Assembly: GCF_000472385.1 (NCBI RefSeq)
Contig: NZ_AWZU01000028.1
Span: 334-63,504 of the forward strand
DNA from: Bradyrhizobium sp. ARR65
GTDB taxonomy: Bacteria; Pseudomonadota; Alphaproteobacteria; Rhizobiales; Xanthobacteraceae
Length of the DNA: 63,171 nt
Reading direction: 5' to 3'
Of the stretch, positions 17,665 through 26,000 are shown one piece after another (within the stretch, counting starts at the first letter, position 1; each line of letters opens with the position of its first letter). The position numbers and the translations under genes are program-made. Below the pieces are notes generated by a model. The model was not told where the DNA came from. It worked only from the letters and a program-made list of their open reading frames with translations, and did no database searches.

Positions 17665-19050
17665 ATGGCTGAATTCGACGTCGACCTGTTTGTCATCGGA
17701 GGCGGTTCGGGCGGGGTTCGCGCCGCCCGGATCGCGGCGGGTTACGGCGCCCGCGTCATGGTCGCCGAGGAATACCGGATGGGCGGCACCTGCGTAATCC
17801 GCGGCTGCGTGCCCAAGAAGCTGTTCGTGCTGGGCTCGCATATCAGGCACGAGATCGAGGACGCCGCCGGCTTCGGCTGGACCATTCCGCAAGCGACCTT
17901 CGACTGGCCGACGCTGATCGCCAACAAGGACAAGGAGATCGCGCGGCTGGAGGCGGCCTACACCGCCAATGTCGAAAAATCCGGCGCCCGCATCGTCAAG
18001 ACGCGCGCGGTGTTCGAGGATGCGCATACGTTGCGGCTTGCGACCGGCGAGAAGGTCACCGCAAAGCACGTGCTGATCGCGACTGGCGGTGCGCCCAATC
18101 ATGGCCGCATGATCGAGGGCATCGAGCATGTGATCTCCTCCAACGAGGCGTTTCATCTGCCGGAGCTGCCCAGGCGCATCGTGATCCAGGGCGGCGGCTA
18201 CATCGCGCTGGAGTTTGCCTGCATCTTCGCCGGCTTCGGCTCGGACGTGACGGTGATCTACCGCGGCGACAACATCTTGCGCGGCTTCGACGACGACGTG
18301 CGTGCGCATGTGCGCAGCGAGATGGAGAAGGAAGGCATCACCATCCTGACCGGCTGCACGATCGAGAAGGTCGACCGCTATGGCGACGAATACGTCTCTC
18401 ACCTCTCGAGCGGATCGAGCGTCGCCTCGGAAAAGGTGATGTTCGCGATCGGGCGGCATCCGAATGTCGCCAATCTCGGCCTGGAGAAGGCTAGCGTCGC
18501 CATCAATCCGAGCAATGGCGGCATCGCGGTCAACGCGTATTCGCAGACCAATGTGCCGCATATCTACGCTATCGGCGACGTCACCCATCGCCTCAACCTG
18601 ACGCCGGTCGCGATCCGTGAAGGCCACGCCTTTGCCGACACCGTCTTCGGCAAGCGCGACGTCAAGGTCGATCACGCGGACATTCCGACCGCGGTGTTCT
18701 CGCAGCCCGAAGTCGGCACGGTGGGGCTGACCGAAACCCAGGCGCGCGCGCAGTTCAGCCGCGTCGACATTTACAAGACGACGTTCCGGCCGCTCAAAGC
18801 CACGCTGTCGGGCCGCGATACCCGCGTCTTGATGAAGCTCGTGGTCGACGGGGTGAGCGATCGCGTGGTGGGCTGCCATATCGTTGGCGATTATGCCGCC
18901 GAGATCATTCAGGCGGTGGCGATCGCGGTGAAGATGAAGGCGACGAAAGCCGATTTCGACGCCACGCTCGCGCTCCATCCGACCGCTGCGGAAGAGCTCG
19001 TGACCATGCGCACGCCGACCGCACGTCATGTGCGGCAGGCGGCGGAGTAG
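17665..19050 (+). CDS. gor: Glutathione-disulfide reductase
   Basis: FAD-dependent NADPH:GSSG oxidoreductase of 461 residues. The FAD motif is IGGGSGGVRAARIAA. The redox disulfide is Cys43/Cys48 in GTCVIRGCVPKK. The NADPH motif is GGGYIALEFA, and the C-terminal catalytic His near 438 lies in HPTAAEE. It belongs to the plant/alphaproteobacterial type of GR. It closes the probable rpiA-DUF2059-gor unit; dispersed repeats follow immediately. Confidence 0.94.
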   Translation: MAEFDVDLFVIGGGSGGVRAARIAAGYGARVMVAEEYRMGGTCVIRGCVPKKLFVLGSHIRHEIEDAAGFGWTIPQATFDWPTLIANKDKEIARLEAAYTANVEKSGARIVKTRAVFEDAHTLRLATGEKVTAKHVLIATGGAPNHGRMIEGIEHVISSNEAFHLPELPRRIVIQGGGYIALEFACIFAGFGSDVTVIYRGDNILRGFDDDVRAHVRSEMEKEGITILTGCTIEKVDRYGDEYVSHLSSGSSVASEKVMFAIGRHPNVANLGLEKASVAINPSNGGIAVNAYSQTNVPHIYAIGDVTHRLNLTPVAIREGHAFADTVFGKRDVKVDHADIPTAVFSQPEVGTVGLTETQARAQFSRVDIYKTTFRPLKATLSGRDTRVLMKLVVDGVSDRVVGCHIVGDYAAEIIQAVAIAVKMKATKADFDATLALHPTAAEELVTMRTPTARHVRQAAE

Positions 19051-19065
19051 GGCTCGGCCTCTCCG

Positions 19066-19130
19066 TCATTGCAAGGAGCAATCCAGACTGCATCCGCGGA
19101 GAAGTCTGAATTGCTCCGCTAGTGTTGTGT
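19066..19130. repeat. Dispersed GTCATTGC...AGCAATCCAG repeat
   Basis: Imperfect palindrome downstream of gor containing GTCATTGCAAGGAGCAATCC and TCTGAATTGCTCC. I recall this sequence type as a multi-copy intergenic repeat in Bradyrhizobiaceae. Confidence 0.55.
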
Positions 19131-19153
19131 CTCTGATATCTGATTCACTCGGT

Positions 19154-19213
19154 GTCATTCCGGGGCTCGCGAAGCGAGAACCCGGAATCTCGCGCCACAA
19201 CCTCTAGATTCCG
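19154..19213. repeat. Truncated GTCATTCCGGGG palindrome (module C, half copy)
   Basis: Begins GTCATTCCGGGGC and runs through GAACCCGGAATCTCG to CTAGATTCCG, but the closing half (CCCCGGAATGAC) seen in the full copy at 35025-35104 is missing. Amidase-like coding sequence starts directly at the break. Confidence 0.65.
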
Positions 19214-19830
19214 CGTCCGCTGAAAATCGCGCTCTCGCATCAATGGGGCGACTATCGCGCCACGGCGCAGATCGCGGCAGAGCTCGAACGGGTCGGCCGC
19301 TTCCTCGAAAGCCTCGGTCATCGCGTGGATTATGCACTTCCGGCCGTCGATTATCGCGCTGCCTTTGATGCCCAGACGACCTGCTACATCAGCAATATCG
19401 GCAATCTGCTTGCCGTTCGCGGTCTGGACAGGCCGCCAGCGGATCTTGTGGAGCCCATGAATATCAGGATTTGGGAAGCCGGTCGGCATACAACATTCGC
19501 CGAGCGAGCACGGATGCAGGCGGTCTTCAACACTACGTCCCGCGGCTTCGGTGCATTTTGCGAGGACTGGGACATCATCCTGACGCCGATCACCGCGCTG
19601 CCGACACCGAAAGTCGGCACAACCGAATTCCTGACCATCAGCGACAACCCTCGGTCCTCGACTGGTTCAGCAATCTCTGGCGCAACTTCGCCTTCACGCC
19701 GCTTGCCAATCTGTGCGGCATCGGCGCGATTTCGCTGCCGCTGGCGACCCACGAAAACGGGCTGCCGCTCGGCATTCAAGCGCAGGCGAAGCAGGCCAAT
19801 GACGGCTTGCTGCTGCAGCTCGCCGCGTAG
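19214..19830 (+). pseudogene. Amidase-signature family pseudogene, 5'-truncated and frameshifted
   Basis: From 19214 the frame reads RPLKIALSHQWGDYRATAQI and continues to ILTPITALPTPKVGTTEF, which is the C-terminal half of an amidase-signature enzyme. Near 19645-19655 the homology moves to another frame: SVLDWFSNLWRNFAFTPLAN, then GIGAISLPLATHENGLPLGIQ, ending at the stop at 19830. The N-terminal half, including the Gly/Ser-rich GGSSGG core and the catalytic Ser-Ser-Lys triad, is absent. No start codon or ribosome binding site fits. The gene is dead; its left break coincides with a half copy of a dispersed palindrome. Confidence 0.85.
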
Positions 19831-20083
19831 ATCGAACGGGCCATCGGCGGTCGCTGGAGCGCCGGACAAAAGCCGCCCGTGCATGTGACAAGCGCTTAGT
19901 CGCGTTCCATTCAAGGCTCTCTAGCGGGCAGGCTCCACTCCCTAGGACCAGCCCCTGCGCGTGTCGCAATGCGCCCACAAGCGCGATCAAACCGGCCCAC
20001 ACATATTTTTGTCACGCGGAACCGTCATTTTGTGACAGAATTGCTACATTGAAGTGTCAGTTCGATTAAATCCGGAGCGGGCA

Positions 20084-21016
20084 ATGAGTCTGTGGCGGGC
20101 GCGGTCAAATCCCCTGGCCTGGTGGTGGGGTTTGTTGACCCTGGTGAGCGGCGCAAATATCGCGTTCTGGTTTCTGCTCTACCGCGAATTCCGCGAGGCC
20201 CCGACCGCCAGCCTGGGCCGCACCTCCGACCTCCAGCTCATGCTTCTGCTTTGCGCGGCTTATGTGTTCGGTTGCGCCTTCCGGTCGATTCTGCCGCGTG
20301 CGGATGTTCAGCGCATCTGCCTTTTCGATACCTGGCTGTCCAGCGTTCTGGTTGGCCGGTCGGTTGCGACCGTGGCCGAGGTCTGTTTCGCGGGGCAATG
20401 GGCGATCATTCTGAGCCAGCTCGGCGGAATGACGGGAGCGGACACCACCTTGAACCTCGCATGGGTGATCGTGCCGCTGATCCTGATCGCGGAGTGCTTC
20501 TCATGGTATGCGGTGCTGACCACCAATTATCTTGGCAACGCCATCGAGAATTCGATCTGGGCCGTCACCTTCCTCATTGTGGGAGTCGGTCTTGGTCGGC
20601 TGCTGCCTGAGTTCGAGGGGCCGCTTCGCTGGGCCCTCGTGATCGCGATCATCGGCATCGCTGGCTATCTGGCTTTTCTGGTGACGATCGACGTTCCCAT
20701 GTATCTGAAGCGGTGGAAGGCGGGGCATGTCGAGGGCAGCAAGCTTCTGGGCCTGTTGGAGGGACTTTACGACGCAGCCACGCGGTGGGTCGTCACGCAC
20801 GATATCGCCTACTGGAAGGACGAGATTGCCTGGATGTCGCTCTATTTCAGCGCTGCGGTCTGGGCGAGCCTAGCGCTTTGCGTGATCTACTCGCTTGACG
20901 GTCATCTTCCGCAGTACCGCACCGAGGCTGCGGCGGTGAGCTTTGGCCCGGCGACCGCGCAGGGTCTGGTGACCGTGCGTGCGCCAATCACGTATCTGCA
21001 GCAGGCGGCGGAGTAG
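20084..21016 (+). CDS. Polytopic membrane protein of unknown function
   Basis: A 310-residue protein from ATG at 20084, preceded by GGAG. Around seven hydrophobic spans are visible, including WWWGLLTLVSGANIAFWFLL, LMLLLCAAYVFGCAF, AWVIVPLILIAECFSWYAVL, ALVIAIIGIAGYLAFLVTI and SLYFSAAVWASLALCVIYSL. Acidic and aromatic residues sit at several span borders, and no nucleotide-binding or transporter motif is recognised. It stands alone, without an operon partner, between the amidase remnant and a divergent-facing hydrolase. I do not recognise the family. Confidence 0.7.
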   Translation: MSLWRARSNPLAWWWGLLTLVSGANIAFWFLLYREFREAPTASLGRTSDLQLMLLLCAAYVFGCAFRSILPRADVQRICLFDTWLSSVLVGRSVATVAEVCFAGQWAIILSQLGGMTGADTTLNLAWVIVPLILIAECFSWYAVLTTNYLGNAIENSIWAVTFLIVGVGLGRLLPEFEGPLRWALVIAIIGIAGYLAFLVTIDVPMYLKRWKAGHVEGSKLLGLLEGLYDAATRWVVTHDIAYWKDEIAWMSLYFSAAVWASLALCVIYSLDGHLPQYRTEAAAVSFGPATAQGLVTVRAPITYLQQAAE

Positions 21017-21285
21017 ATTATTCGCCGCGCGAGTTGCGGCGCGTGGGCTCGCGGGCCAGGCCTGCACGGAACAGAAGCGCATGCCGGGAACGGGTTAGGC
21101 GTTAGCGCGTACCGATGCGTTGGTGTCGCAGCCAGAAACCGGCAAAATCAGCCACGTCCGCCATCCCCGTTGTGGCCGGTTGTCACCCGGCATGCCCCTG
21201 GTCAACGCAATGGGGCGCTCTTCGGTTCGGTGCTCTTCGCGTTCCGTCATTTCGCGGAACCGACCGGTCCGACACCGTGCACAGC

Positions 21286-22464
21286 CTAACCTCGGCCGAT
21301 CGTCTCGTAGACGGCGCGCTCGAATTTCTCGAACGCCGCAAGCACGACGGGATCAGCGAACGGCAGGATCTGCGTCATGAACACGCCCGCGACCTTCGCG
21401 CTCGGATCGAGCCAGAAATAGGTGTTGTTAAGGCCCGCCCAGGCTAGGCTGCCGGCGCGCCGCGCCCCCGGCACCGCTTCGGTATTGATCAGGAAGCTCA
21501 GGCCCCATTTCTTGGGCATGCCGGGCATGAGGTCGACATGGGCGGACAGTTGCGGGTTCTGGCTCGGCAGCGGCTGCACATCGAGCGCACCCATGTGGTT
21601 CTCGCCCATCAGCGCCACCGTCTCTGCCTTGAGGATGCGCGCGCCGTCGAGTTCGCCGCCATTCATGAGCGCGCGCAGAAAGCGCAAATAGTCTGATGCG
21701 GTCGAGTATAGGCCGCCGCCGCCCGGGAAGAATTCGCGGCGAGCTTCATCTATGGGGGGACTGGCGATCACCTCCAGCGTGCCGTTCTCTTTGCGGCCAT
21801 GAAGTGCGGTGAGGCGGCCCTCCCATTCGCCGCGCGCGATGTAGCTGGTGTCGCGCATGCCGAGCGGGCCGAGAATGTGCCTCTGCAGATAGGTTTCGAG
21901 ATCGAGGCCGCTCGCCGCTTCGACCATGCGACCCGCCATCTCGATGTTCACGCCATACTCCCAGCGCTCGCCGGGATCGCGGACGAGCGGCACGGCGAAT
22001 GCTGCGAGCCTCGCGGTGCGCATCGGAGGAATCTCGCTCTCCTTCATGTAGCGCGCCATGTTCGCGTTCCACATGTCGTAGGCAAAGCCCGCGGTGTGGG
22101 TGAGCAGGTTTCGCAAGGTAATTTCCGAACGCGGGGCCCGCAGGATCGGCCCGTTGGCATCAAAGCCAAGAAGGACCTTGGTCTCGCCGAGGAGGGGCAG
22201 GATTTCCCGCGCCGGCTGATCCAGCGCGAGCCTGCCTTGCTCGACGAGCTGCATCGCCGCCGCCGCCGTGATCGCCTTGGTCATCGAGGCGATGCGGAAA
22301 ACGGAGTCCGCCGTCATCGGCTCGGGGCGCTGAATGCTCCTGCGTCCGACCGCACCTTCGAAGATCACCCCGTCAGCGCTCGCGACTGCTGCCGCAACGC
22401 CCGCAATCCGCGCGCCCTCGACCGCTGCCTCGAGCGCCTGACGGATCGGTTCGATGCTCCGCAT
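21286..22464 (-). CDS. Serine hydrolase of the class C beta-lactamase family
   Basis: A 392-residue protein from ATG at 22464 with a strong GGGAGGA site upstream. The nucleophile is Ser60 in SMTK (SxxK, Lys63), and a Tyr lies in WEYGVN (YxN type). The protein has no signal peptide, so it is unlikely to be a true beta-lactamase. It fits the cytoplasmic EstB/esterase or 1,4-butanediol diacrylate esterase-like branch; the substrate is unknown. The same family contains D-aminopeptidases and LACTB-like proteins. It is divergent from the alpha/beta hydrolase gene at 22589. Confidence 0.85.
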   Translation of the reverse strand: MRSIEPIRQALEAAVEGARIAGVAAAVASADGVIFEGAVGRRSIQRPEPMTADSVFRIASMTKAITAAAAMQLVEQGRLALDQPAREILPLLGETKVLLGFDANGPILRAPRSEITLRNLLTHTAGFAYDMWNANMARYMKESEIPPMRTARLAAFAVPLVRDPGERWEYGVNIEMAGRMVEAASGLDLETYLQRHILGPLGMRDTSYIARGEWEGRLTALHGRKENGTLEVIASPPIDEARREFFPGGGGLYSTASDYLRFLRALMNGGELDGARILKAETVALMGENHMGALDVQPLPSQNPQLSAHVDLMPGMPKKWGLSFLINTEAVPGARRAGSLAWAGLNNTYFWLDPSAKVAGVFMTQILPFADPVVLAAFEKFERAVYETIGRG

Positions 22465-22588
22465 CAGAGTCCTCCCAAACGTGTGAATGCACGTCGGTAA
22501 CAGCGTGCCCCGTGCGATCGTAGAATCCTTCGGCCCCAAGGTGAACTATCTTTACGGCCAGGCAGGGCTCTAACAAAGAGAAGCCATC

Positions 22589-23365
22589 ATGATGAACAGA
22601 CGCGTGTTTTCGGCCGCTTTGATCGCGGGTGCGGCAACTTCACTGATCTCCACACGCGGCATGGCCGCCAATACGGCTCCAAGCAAGGCACGCAACATCG
22701 TGCTGGTGCACGGACTGTTCGCCGACGGCTCCTGCTGGTCCGAAGTGATTCCGCGCTTGCAGGCGGCGGGACTGAACGTCACCTCCGTGCAGAACCCGCT
22801 GACGACGCTGCCTGAAGCCGTGGCCTCCGCCGAGCGCGTGCTCGCGCGCCAGGATGGTCCGACAGTCCTGGTGGGGCACTCCTTTTCCGGCATGATCGTC
22901 ACCGAAGCCGGTGTGCATCCGAATGTCTCGGCGCTGGTCTACGTGGCGGCGCGCGCGCCGGATGCCGGCGAGGATTACACGGCCCTGGCCAAGACATATC
23001 CGACGCCGCCTGCGTCGGCCGGTATCGTTTTCGACGGCGACGAGGGGCGCCTCTCGGAAGAGGCCTTCCTGCACGATTTCGCCGGCGACCTGCCGGAAGC
23101 CAGGGCAAAAGTGCTCTATGCGGTCCAGGAGCCGTTCCACAAGGCGCTGCTCACCGGCAAGACCACGCATGCGGCATGGCGATCCAAGCCCAGCTACTAC
23201 GCCGTTTCAACGGAAGACCGCACGATCAACCCGGACCTCGAGCGCTTCATGGCCAAGCGAATGGGCGCCACGACCATCGAGGTCAAGGCGAGCCACCTTT
23301 CGATGATCTCGCACCCCGAGGAAATCACGCGCCTGATCCTCGAAGCCGCCGGACAGCAAGCCTGA
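22589..23365 (+). CDS. Exported alpha/beta hydrolase, EstC/salicylate-esterase-like
   Basis: A 258-residue protein with an N-terminal signal peptide (MMNRRVFSAALIAGAATSL... to GMAA). The oxyanion-loop motif HGLFADGSCW is followed by the nucleophile Ser98 in GHSFSG. The acid is probably the Asp in STEDRTI and the base the His in ASHLSM. The spacing matches the small methyl-ester hydrolases related to plant SABP2 and hydroxynitrile lyases. It sits 26 bases upstream of an OsmC gene on the same strand, suggesting co-transcription. Confidence 0.85.
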   Translation: MMNRRVFSAALIAGAATSLISTRGMAANTAPSKARNIVLVHGLFADGSCWSEVIPRLQAAGLNVTSVQNPLTTLPEAVASAERVLARQDGPTVLVGHSFSGMIVTEAGVHPNVSALVYVAARAPDAGEDYTALAKTYPTPPASAGIVFDGDEGRLSEEAFLHDFAGDLPEARAKVLYAVQEPFHKALLTGKTTHAAWRSKPSYYAVSTEDRTINPDLERFMAKRMGATTIEVKASHLSMISHPEEITRLILEAAGQQA

Positions 23366-23391
23366 CCGTTGCATGCAAAGGGAGCAACGCC

Positions 23392-23817
23392 ATGAAACGC
23401 TTCGGATCGACTAGGTGGAACGGCAATCTGCGCGAAGGCAAGGGGGCGGTCTCAACCCAGAGCCGCGCGTTGGAAGACTATCCCTATAGTTTCTTTACCC
23501 GCTACGGCGACAAGCCGGGCACAAACCCGGAAGAACTGATCGGCGCGGCTCACGCCGCATGTTTCACCATGTCGTTTGTCAGAATGCTCGGCATGGCGAA
23601 CTTCGTGCCGGAGCAGGTGGAGAGCAAATCGGAAGTTGTGATCGACAAAGATGGAGACGGTTTTTCCATCACCTCGGTTCATCTTACTGTCACCGCGAAG
23701 ATACCGGGCATTGACCAGGACGCGTTCCAGTCAATTGCGACGAAAGCAAAGGCGTGGTGCCCCGTTTCCAAGCTGATGAAGGTCGAGGTTGGTTTCGACG
23801 CCACGCTGGTATCGTAA
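23392..23817 (+). CDS. OsmC/Ohr family peroxiredoxin-like protein
   Basis: A 141-residue protein from ATG at 23392 with AAGGGAG upstream. The two OsmC cysteines are present: one in GAAHAACFTM on the central helix and the other in KAWCPVSKLM. The spacing and the NPEELIGAAHAACF block match the OsmC subfamily, thiol peroxidases acting on organic hydroperoxides. It probably forms a unit with the upstream hydrolase. Confidence 0.88.
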   Translation: MKRFGSTRWNGNLREGKGAVSTQSRALEDYPYSFFTRYGDKPGTNPEELIGAAHAACFTMSFVRMLGMANFVPEQVESKSEVVIDKDGDGFSITSVHLTVTAKIPGIDQDAFQSIATKAKAWCPVSKLMKVEVGFDATLVS

Positions 23818-24081
23818 CATTAAAGCAGGCCGGCGATCAGTTTTTGCACATGGGTTCGTCCTCTCCGCAGCGGGGAAGGTGCACCACTCCGCAAGGCGCG
23901 ATGGATTGGCCCAATCTCATCGCGCTCAGGTCGTCGCAAAACGTATCTTCACCGCCCGCGGCGATCCCCGCCGATCCGCGATCTGTGCTATCGCCCTAGC
24001 AGTTCGGGAAAGGGCCGAACACCTTTGCCCGACCCCGGCGCTCAGTCTGCAACCGGCATCGCGCGGGAATGGACTGCCCTC

Positions 24082-25044
24082 TCATTGTTGCCCGATGACG
24101 ACGAATCCGACCCGAGCGCCGATCTTTGCTTGAGCTTGCCCCGGGGACAGGAACGAGTCCCCGGCGGCATCGCAGGAACCGAAGCACCAGATTGCTGCGC
24201 GGTACAAACGATCTGGCCTGATGTTGAAGTACGGCGCCTCGTTGCCGTAGATGTAAGCGTAGCTGTTGTCCTCGGCCGGGGCGCTCGGAGAGTGGTTGTC
24301 GTCGTGAATACCGCTCGTGCTCTCGCTCCATGTCGAGTAGCGGAAATCCTGTTCGACCGTTTGATCACCTCCGGCGAAATCCCAGCTCAGCACGAAAATG
24401 CCGAAGCCCGCATCGTTATGGGTCGTCGAGATCCAAGATTCGTCGCGGTAAATGTAATCGTAAGGCGTGTAGGCCCGCACCTGGGCTTGGCCCATTGGGT
24501 TCGGCACGAAGTCCACCCACACCGCACCGGCGCTGTCGGCCCATCCTCCTTCGCCGCCGACCCAGTGCAGGAAGCCGAAGCTTCCATCCTGCTTGTTGCC
24601 CCAGGCCATTTGCTGCGCATGAGGGGACGGATTTCCGCTCGTGCTCGTCCATTGATCGGCGTAGGGCGGACCCACGACATCGACGATCTGATCTTCGAAG
24701 ATGAATCCTTCGATCTTTCCGCCGCCGGTGGGCCGCAAGGTCAGCGCTTCGATCAATGGTGATCCGGCGCGAACCACGCTTTGCTCGGCAATGTCGCTTT
24801 GGAAAATGTCGAAATCGCCGCCGCGGCGCCCGTCTCCCACAAGCAGTTTCGCGAGACGGTCAGCCATCGGCCTCTCATATTCAGCGCGACGCCGACGAGC
24901 GGTCTCCTTCTCCTTGACGAAAGCCGCGAACCTGTCCGTCAACGCCTTATCGGCGGCCCGAGCGAAGCTCCTGAATGTGTCCGCATGGCGTGCCTTGCGC
25001 GCGTCGTGCTTTCGCGACAGTTCCTGCAAGTAATCCGTCCGCAT
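24082..25044 (-). CDS. Unknown 320-residue protein with N-terminal helix and beta-rich C-terminal part
   Basis: Residues 1 to about 75 are charged and helical (ELSRKHDARKARHADTFRSF and KEKETARRRRAEYERPMADR), likely a coiled coil. The rest is rich in Gly, Trp, Tyr, Asp and Ser with beta character (GFLHWVGGEGGWADSAGAVW, YDYIYRDESW, YSTWSESTSGIHDDNHSPS). There is no signal peptide and no recognised domain. Two Cys lie near the end in WCFGSCDAAGD. The composition recalls carbohydrate-binding or structural beta-sandwich proteins, but I cannot name a family. The gene lies in a loose accessory stretch next to a large repeat, and the Asn/Ser/Tyr-rich coding differs from its neighbours, so recent acquisition is possible. 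Confidence 0.6.
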   Translation of the reverse strand: MRTDYLQELSRKHDARKARHADTFRSFARAADKALTDRFAAFVKEKETARRRRAEYERPMADRLAKLLVGDGRRGGDFDIFQSDIAEQSVVRAGSPLIEALTLRPTGGGKIEGFIFEDQIVDVVGPPYADQWTSTSGNPSPHAQQMAWGNKQDGSFGFLHWVGGEGGWADSAGAVWVDFVPNPMGQAQVRAYTPYDYIYRDESWISTTHNDAGFGIFVLSWDFAGGDQTVEQDFRYSTWSESTSGIHDDNHSPSAPAEDNSYAYIYGNEAPYFNIRPDRLYRAAIWCFGSCDAAGDSFLSPGQAQAKIGARVGFVVIGQQ

Positions 25045-26000
25045 GGCCTCATCTCCGTTGGCGAGGCCCCCCTGAGGACAAAGTGTATGCCGGAACGACG
25101 GCTGTGGATGTGAGTGATCTCACAGCCGGAGAGATCCAACCACAACGACACTGATTTGCGCGCGTCCTCAAAGCGCCGAAAATCGGCTGCGCGCAAAAAC
25201 GAATTTCGCAAGCCGCATCAAGCTGATTTGGGTCGTCCAGATGTTTCGCAAAAAATAAATCGCTTTGCGATGACCCCAAATCAGTCGCATCCTCTTCGCG
25301 TCCCGCCTCGATGAGGGGCGTACGCGTCGTCACGGACGTTGAGTGCGGGATGCGGTGGACGCGTGAGCGCTGACTGACGAGCGGCACAAGCGCGGACGGC
25401 CAAGTCGTGTGGTCCTGGCGCGCCCATGCAGGCGTCAAGTTGGCAAACGATGCTTACGCATCGCGCCGGCGACGGTGGCAATCAAGCTCGGTTCACCGAG
25501 GAGAGCACGAAGTAAGCCGTAAACCACTGCACAGGGAAGGCCGGAGTGATTCCGCCTACCTGTGGTTACCACCCGTGTGCGCTTTTGCGCAATTTTTTGC
25601 ACACGGGGCCATGGGTGCGGCGGGCACCCGGTCTTCCCTGCGCCCTCTGTATTCTCGGAGAGCGTGATGGAGAGCAAAACTCGGGCGCCGATCGCGCCGC
25701 GAGAATGGGACCGTGTATCTGATGAGAGCATGCCCCACAACCTTCGCCGTTATCGCCCGCGAAAGCGGGCGATCGGGCGGCGCTTAGCGCCGACCCAGTG
25801 GCCGGGCATGACGGCGGAGGAGGGGTACCTCAACTTCCGCGCGCCATTCTCGTTTGGCTGGAGCAAGGGTAGATTCGGCTGTCACAGCAAGGGCTTATCG
25901 TGGAATCCGAATTCGATGGTGGCGGCTCCGCAACAGCCCGTATATAAGGCAGCACGCAGAATTGCCGATAAGTTACGGTTTTTGCTCAGGAGTTGATTTG
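25045..26000. other. Gene-free region upstream of aroG with large structured repeat
   Basis: About 950 bases without a supportable gene. The part 25045-25220 is plain spacer; 25224 to about 25800 is repeat DNA described separately. The last 200 bases lead into the aroG ribosome binding site (AGGAG, ending seven bases or so before the ATG at 26001) and probably hold its promoter. Several short open frames cross the repeat but look spurious. Confidence 0.6.
25224..25800. repeat. Long composite palindromic element, strongly foldable
   Basis: The left end is a nested hairpin: TGATTTGGGTC (25224-25234) pairs with GACCCCAAATCA (25272-25283), with TCGCAAA pairing with TTTGCGA inside. In the middle, CAGGGAAGGCCGGAGTG (25532-25548) pairs with CACCCGGTCTTCCCTG (25625-25640), enclosing a GTGTGCGC...TGCACAC hairpin. 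At the right, ATCGCCCGC-GAAA-GCGGGCGAT (25752-25773) is a perfect 9-base stem with a tetraloop. From memory, elements with this GTGGTCCTGGCGC...CAGGGAAGGCCGG...TTCCCTGCGCCCTCTG pattern recur in Bradyrhizobiaceae genomes and give rise to spurious protein calls. A noncoding RNA or a non-autonomous mobile unit are both possible. Confidence 0.7.

Noticed and set aside
25407..25667. Protein-coding frames inside the large repeat (both strands)
   Set aside because: They change with every copy of such elements and follow the hairpins; they are probably translation artefacts of a structured noncoding element.
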